From: Gammaproteobacteria bacterium
GTDB lineage: Bacteria > Pseudomonadota > Gammaproteobacteria > Xanthomonadales > Wenzhouxiangellaceae
Assembly (NCBI GenBank): GCA_021772985.1
Contig: JAJFKX010000055.1
Coordinates: 1 to 64,000 of the forward strand
Reading direction: 5' to 3'
Length of the DNA stretch: 64,000 bases
The notes under the pieces are model-generated. The model ran no database searches, was not told where the DNA came from, and saw only the letters and a list, made by a program, of their open reading frames with translations. The translations under genes and the position numbers were made by a program. Of the stretch, positions 63,178-64,000 are shown piece after piece. Positions within the stretch are counted from its first letter, which is position 1, and the number at the start of each line of letters is the position of its first letter.

Positions 63178-64000
63178 TTATTCAAACCCCGTGGCAAAGA
63201 AGGATTCTGCTCCTAAGGTGGAAAACCGTTGGTTAACCCGGGTAATATTGCCTTGGTTATCTGCTATTTCCACATATACAAGACCAGTCGCTATTGAAGG
63301 TATTGGGTTATTCAAACTGATCACGAATATTCCGTCTCCGGTGGTATTAGCCAGATCAGCAAGTTCAGCTCCCGGCGGGCGCCCCTGTACCGTAAAGTCT
63401 GTGGTTACTGACAAAGTATCCATATTCAGCCCCTTGTAGGCATCTGTCATGCCGAACCTAAGGCTGTTAACCGGTGCGCTATTGAATCCAGGTCTGGGTG
63501 AACTGACAGTTACCGTTGGTCTTAGATCATCCAGAAACCAGCCCCATGGGCCATCATCACTGTTACCTGCGCCCTGGTTGATCGGCGCGCCTAAATCGAC
63601 CCAGCGTGCAAACAGCATTTTTTGATCTTCGGTTAAGGCTGCGGTGGTTCCAGGTGGTGGCATGATGGTGCCGATGTAATCAATGTCGGCATCATTGGGA
63701 TTGGCTCCGACGGGCAAAGTGCTCTGATCACCGGGTATGGTTTCAGTGGGGTGATCAGCATTGCTCCAGCCGTCCAGACGGCGACCGAATATTTTCCAGA
63801 TCAACAGGCTGCGGCGGCTTTGGAACATCCGAATATAACGACTGGCATTGGTCTGCCGCCAGATACCGTTATTGATCACCGGTGGATAACCCCAGTCGGC
63901 ATCCTGGTCGTCTGCCAGCCGTTTATAGTCACCAGGTAAACCGCTGTACAGGCTTAAATCATCCAGAACCAGATTGCCGTCAGGGTTTGGATTATTAACT
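63178..64000 (-). CDS. Partial large exported protein with GFE motif, cytochrome-c-like region
   Basis: The C-terminal 274 codons; the frame stays open to the window edge, so the start is outside. The region HPTETIPGDQSTLPVGANPN, IDYIGTIMPPPGTTAALTED and FARWVDLGAPINQG resembles the ending of planctomycete-type cytochrome/heme-binding domains (MPPP then D..RWIDLGAP), as in HzsA-like large proteins. The ending is TLGAESFFATGFE, the fourth GFE tail in the window. Probably exported; a redox or surface role is uncertain. A GTG within it at 63879 is not a true start. Confidence 0.65.
   Translation of the reverse strand, partial: VNNPNPDGNLVLDDLSLYSGLPGDYKRLADDQDADWGYPPVINNGIWRQTNASRYIRMFQSRRSLLIWKIFGRRLDGWSNADHPTETIPGDQSTLPVGANPNDADIDYIGTIMPPPGTTAALTEDQKMLFARWVDLGAPINQGAGNSDDGPWGWFLDDLRPTVTVSSPRPGFNSAPVNSLRFGMTDAYKGLNMDTLSVTTDFTVQGRPPGAELADLANTTGDGIFVISLNNPIPSIATGLVYVEIADNQGNITRVNQRFSTLGAESFFATGFE

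Overview
The window looks like chromosomal DNA of a marine or soil gammaproteobacterium with mid-40s GC (judged by eye). Core genes in gammaproteobacterial arrangements support this: hemA-prfA, a TPR lipoprotein plus lolB, tRNA-Gln, prs, and a leucine-degradation (liu) cluster. A large share of the genes encode exported proteins. Several of these end in a short motif around Gly-Phe-Glu, which I associate from memory with Marinicella and some Xanthomonadales-like lineages. That taxonomic hint is inference only.

Layout. 1-556: right end of an IS3-type insertion sequence. 619-2810: yefM-yoeB toxin-antitoxin with a palindromic operator, a small secreted protein, a GrpB-family protein and a thioredoxin-fold protein. 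2915-6001: large secreted M36 (fungalysin-like) metallopeptidase. 6439-7660: ECF sigma factor with a coupled membrane protein. 7917-8353: a decayed secreted-protein gene. 8415-14385: small metabolic and hypothetical genes (Mpo1/DUF962-like, VOC, BNR/sialidase-like lipoprotein, Asp/Glu racemase-like, methyltransferase, GFA, DUF3052), plus a dispersed inverted repeat and the truncated tail of a lost surface protein. 14597-21986: acyl-CoA cluster for leucine/isoleucine degradation (thiolase, liuB, liuC, liuD, liuE, SDR) without an isovaleryl-CoA dehydrogenase. 22008-24528: YbjN-like protein, MscS channel, MFS transporter. 24530-30862: prfA and hemA (minus), then TPR lipoprotein, lolB, tRNA-Gln(UUG), prs (plus). 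The usual neighbours ispE, rplY and pth are absent here.

30913-64000 is an accessory region dominated by envelope and secreted proteins. It holds a two-domain retropepsin-like protease and two exported paralogues divergent from a membrane regulator (winged helix, TM, TolB-like propeller). Next come an eight-repeat secreted protein with an S74 chaperone domain, an IPTL-like C-terminally anchored protein, an orphan solute-binding protein, a PLC-type phosphoesterase, an RTX-repeat protein and an amidohydrolase lipoprotein of distinct base composition. These are followed by a small Gly-Phe-Glu protein, a winged helix-TM-TPR regulator, a beta-lactamase-fold hydrolase and a third exported paralogue. 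The right end carries an operon of ECF sigma factor, membrane (anti-sigma-like) protein and a 1989-residue beta-helix surface protein ending in GFE. It is divergent from a 1086-residue Ser/Thr kinase-TM-TPR protein, and the window closes with a partial exported gene that also ends in GFE.

The signal I find most worth following is the C-terminal Gly-Phe-Glu tag. It occurs at the end of four otherwise unrelated exported proteins or remnants here, and may be a sorting or surface-attachment signal. The second is the sigma/anti-sigma-like/giant-protein operon beside a Ser/Thr kinase.
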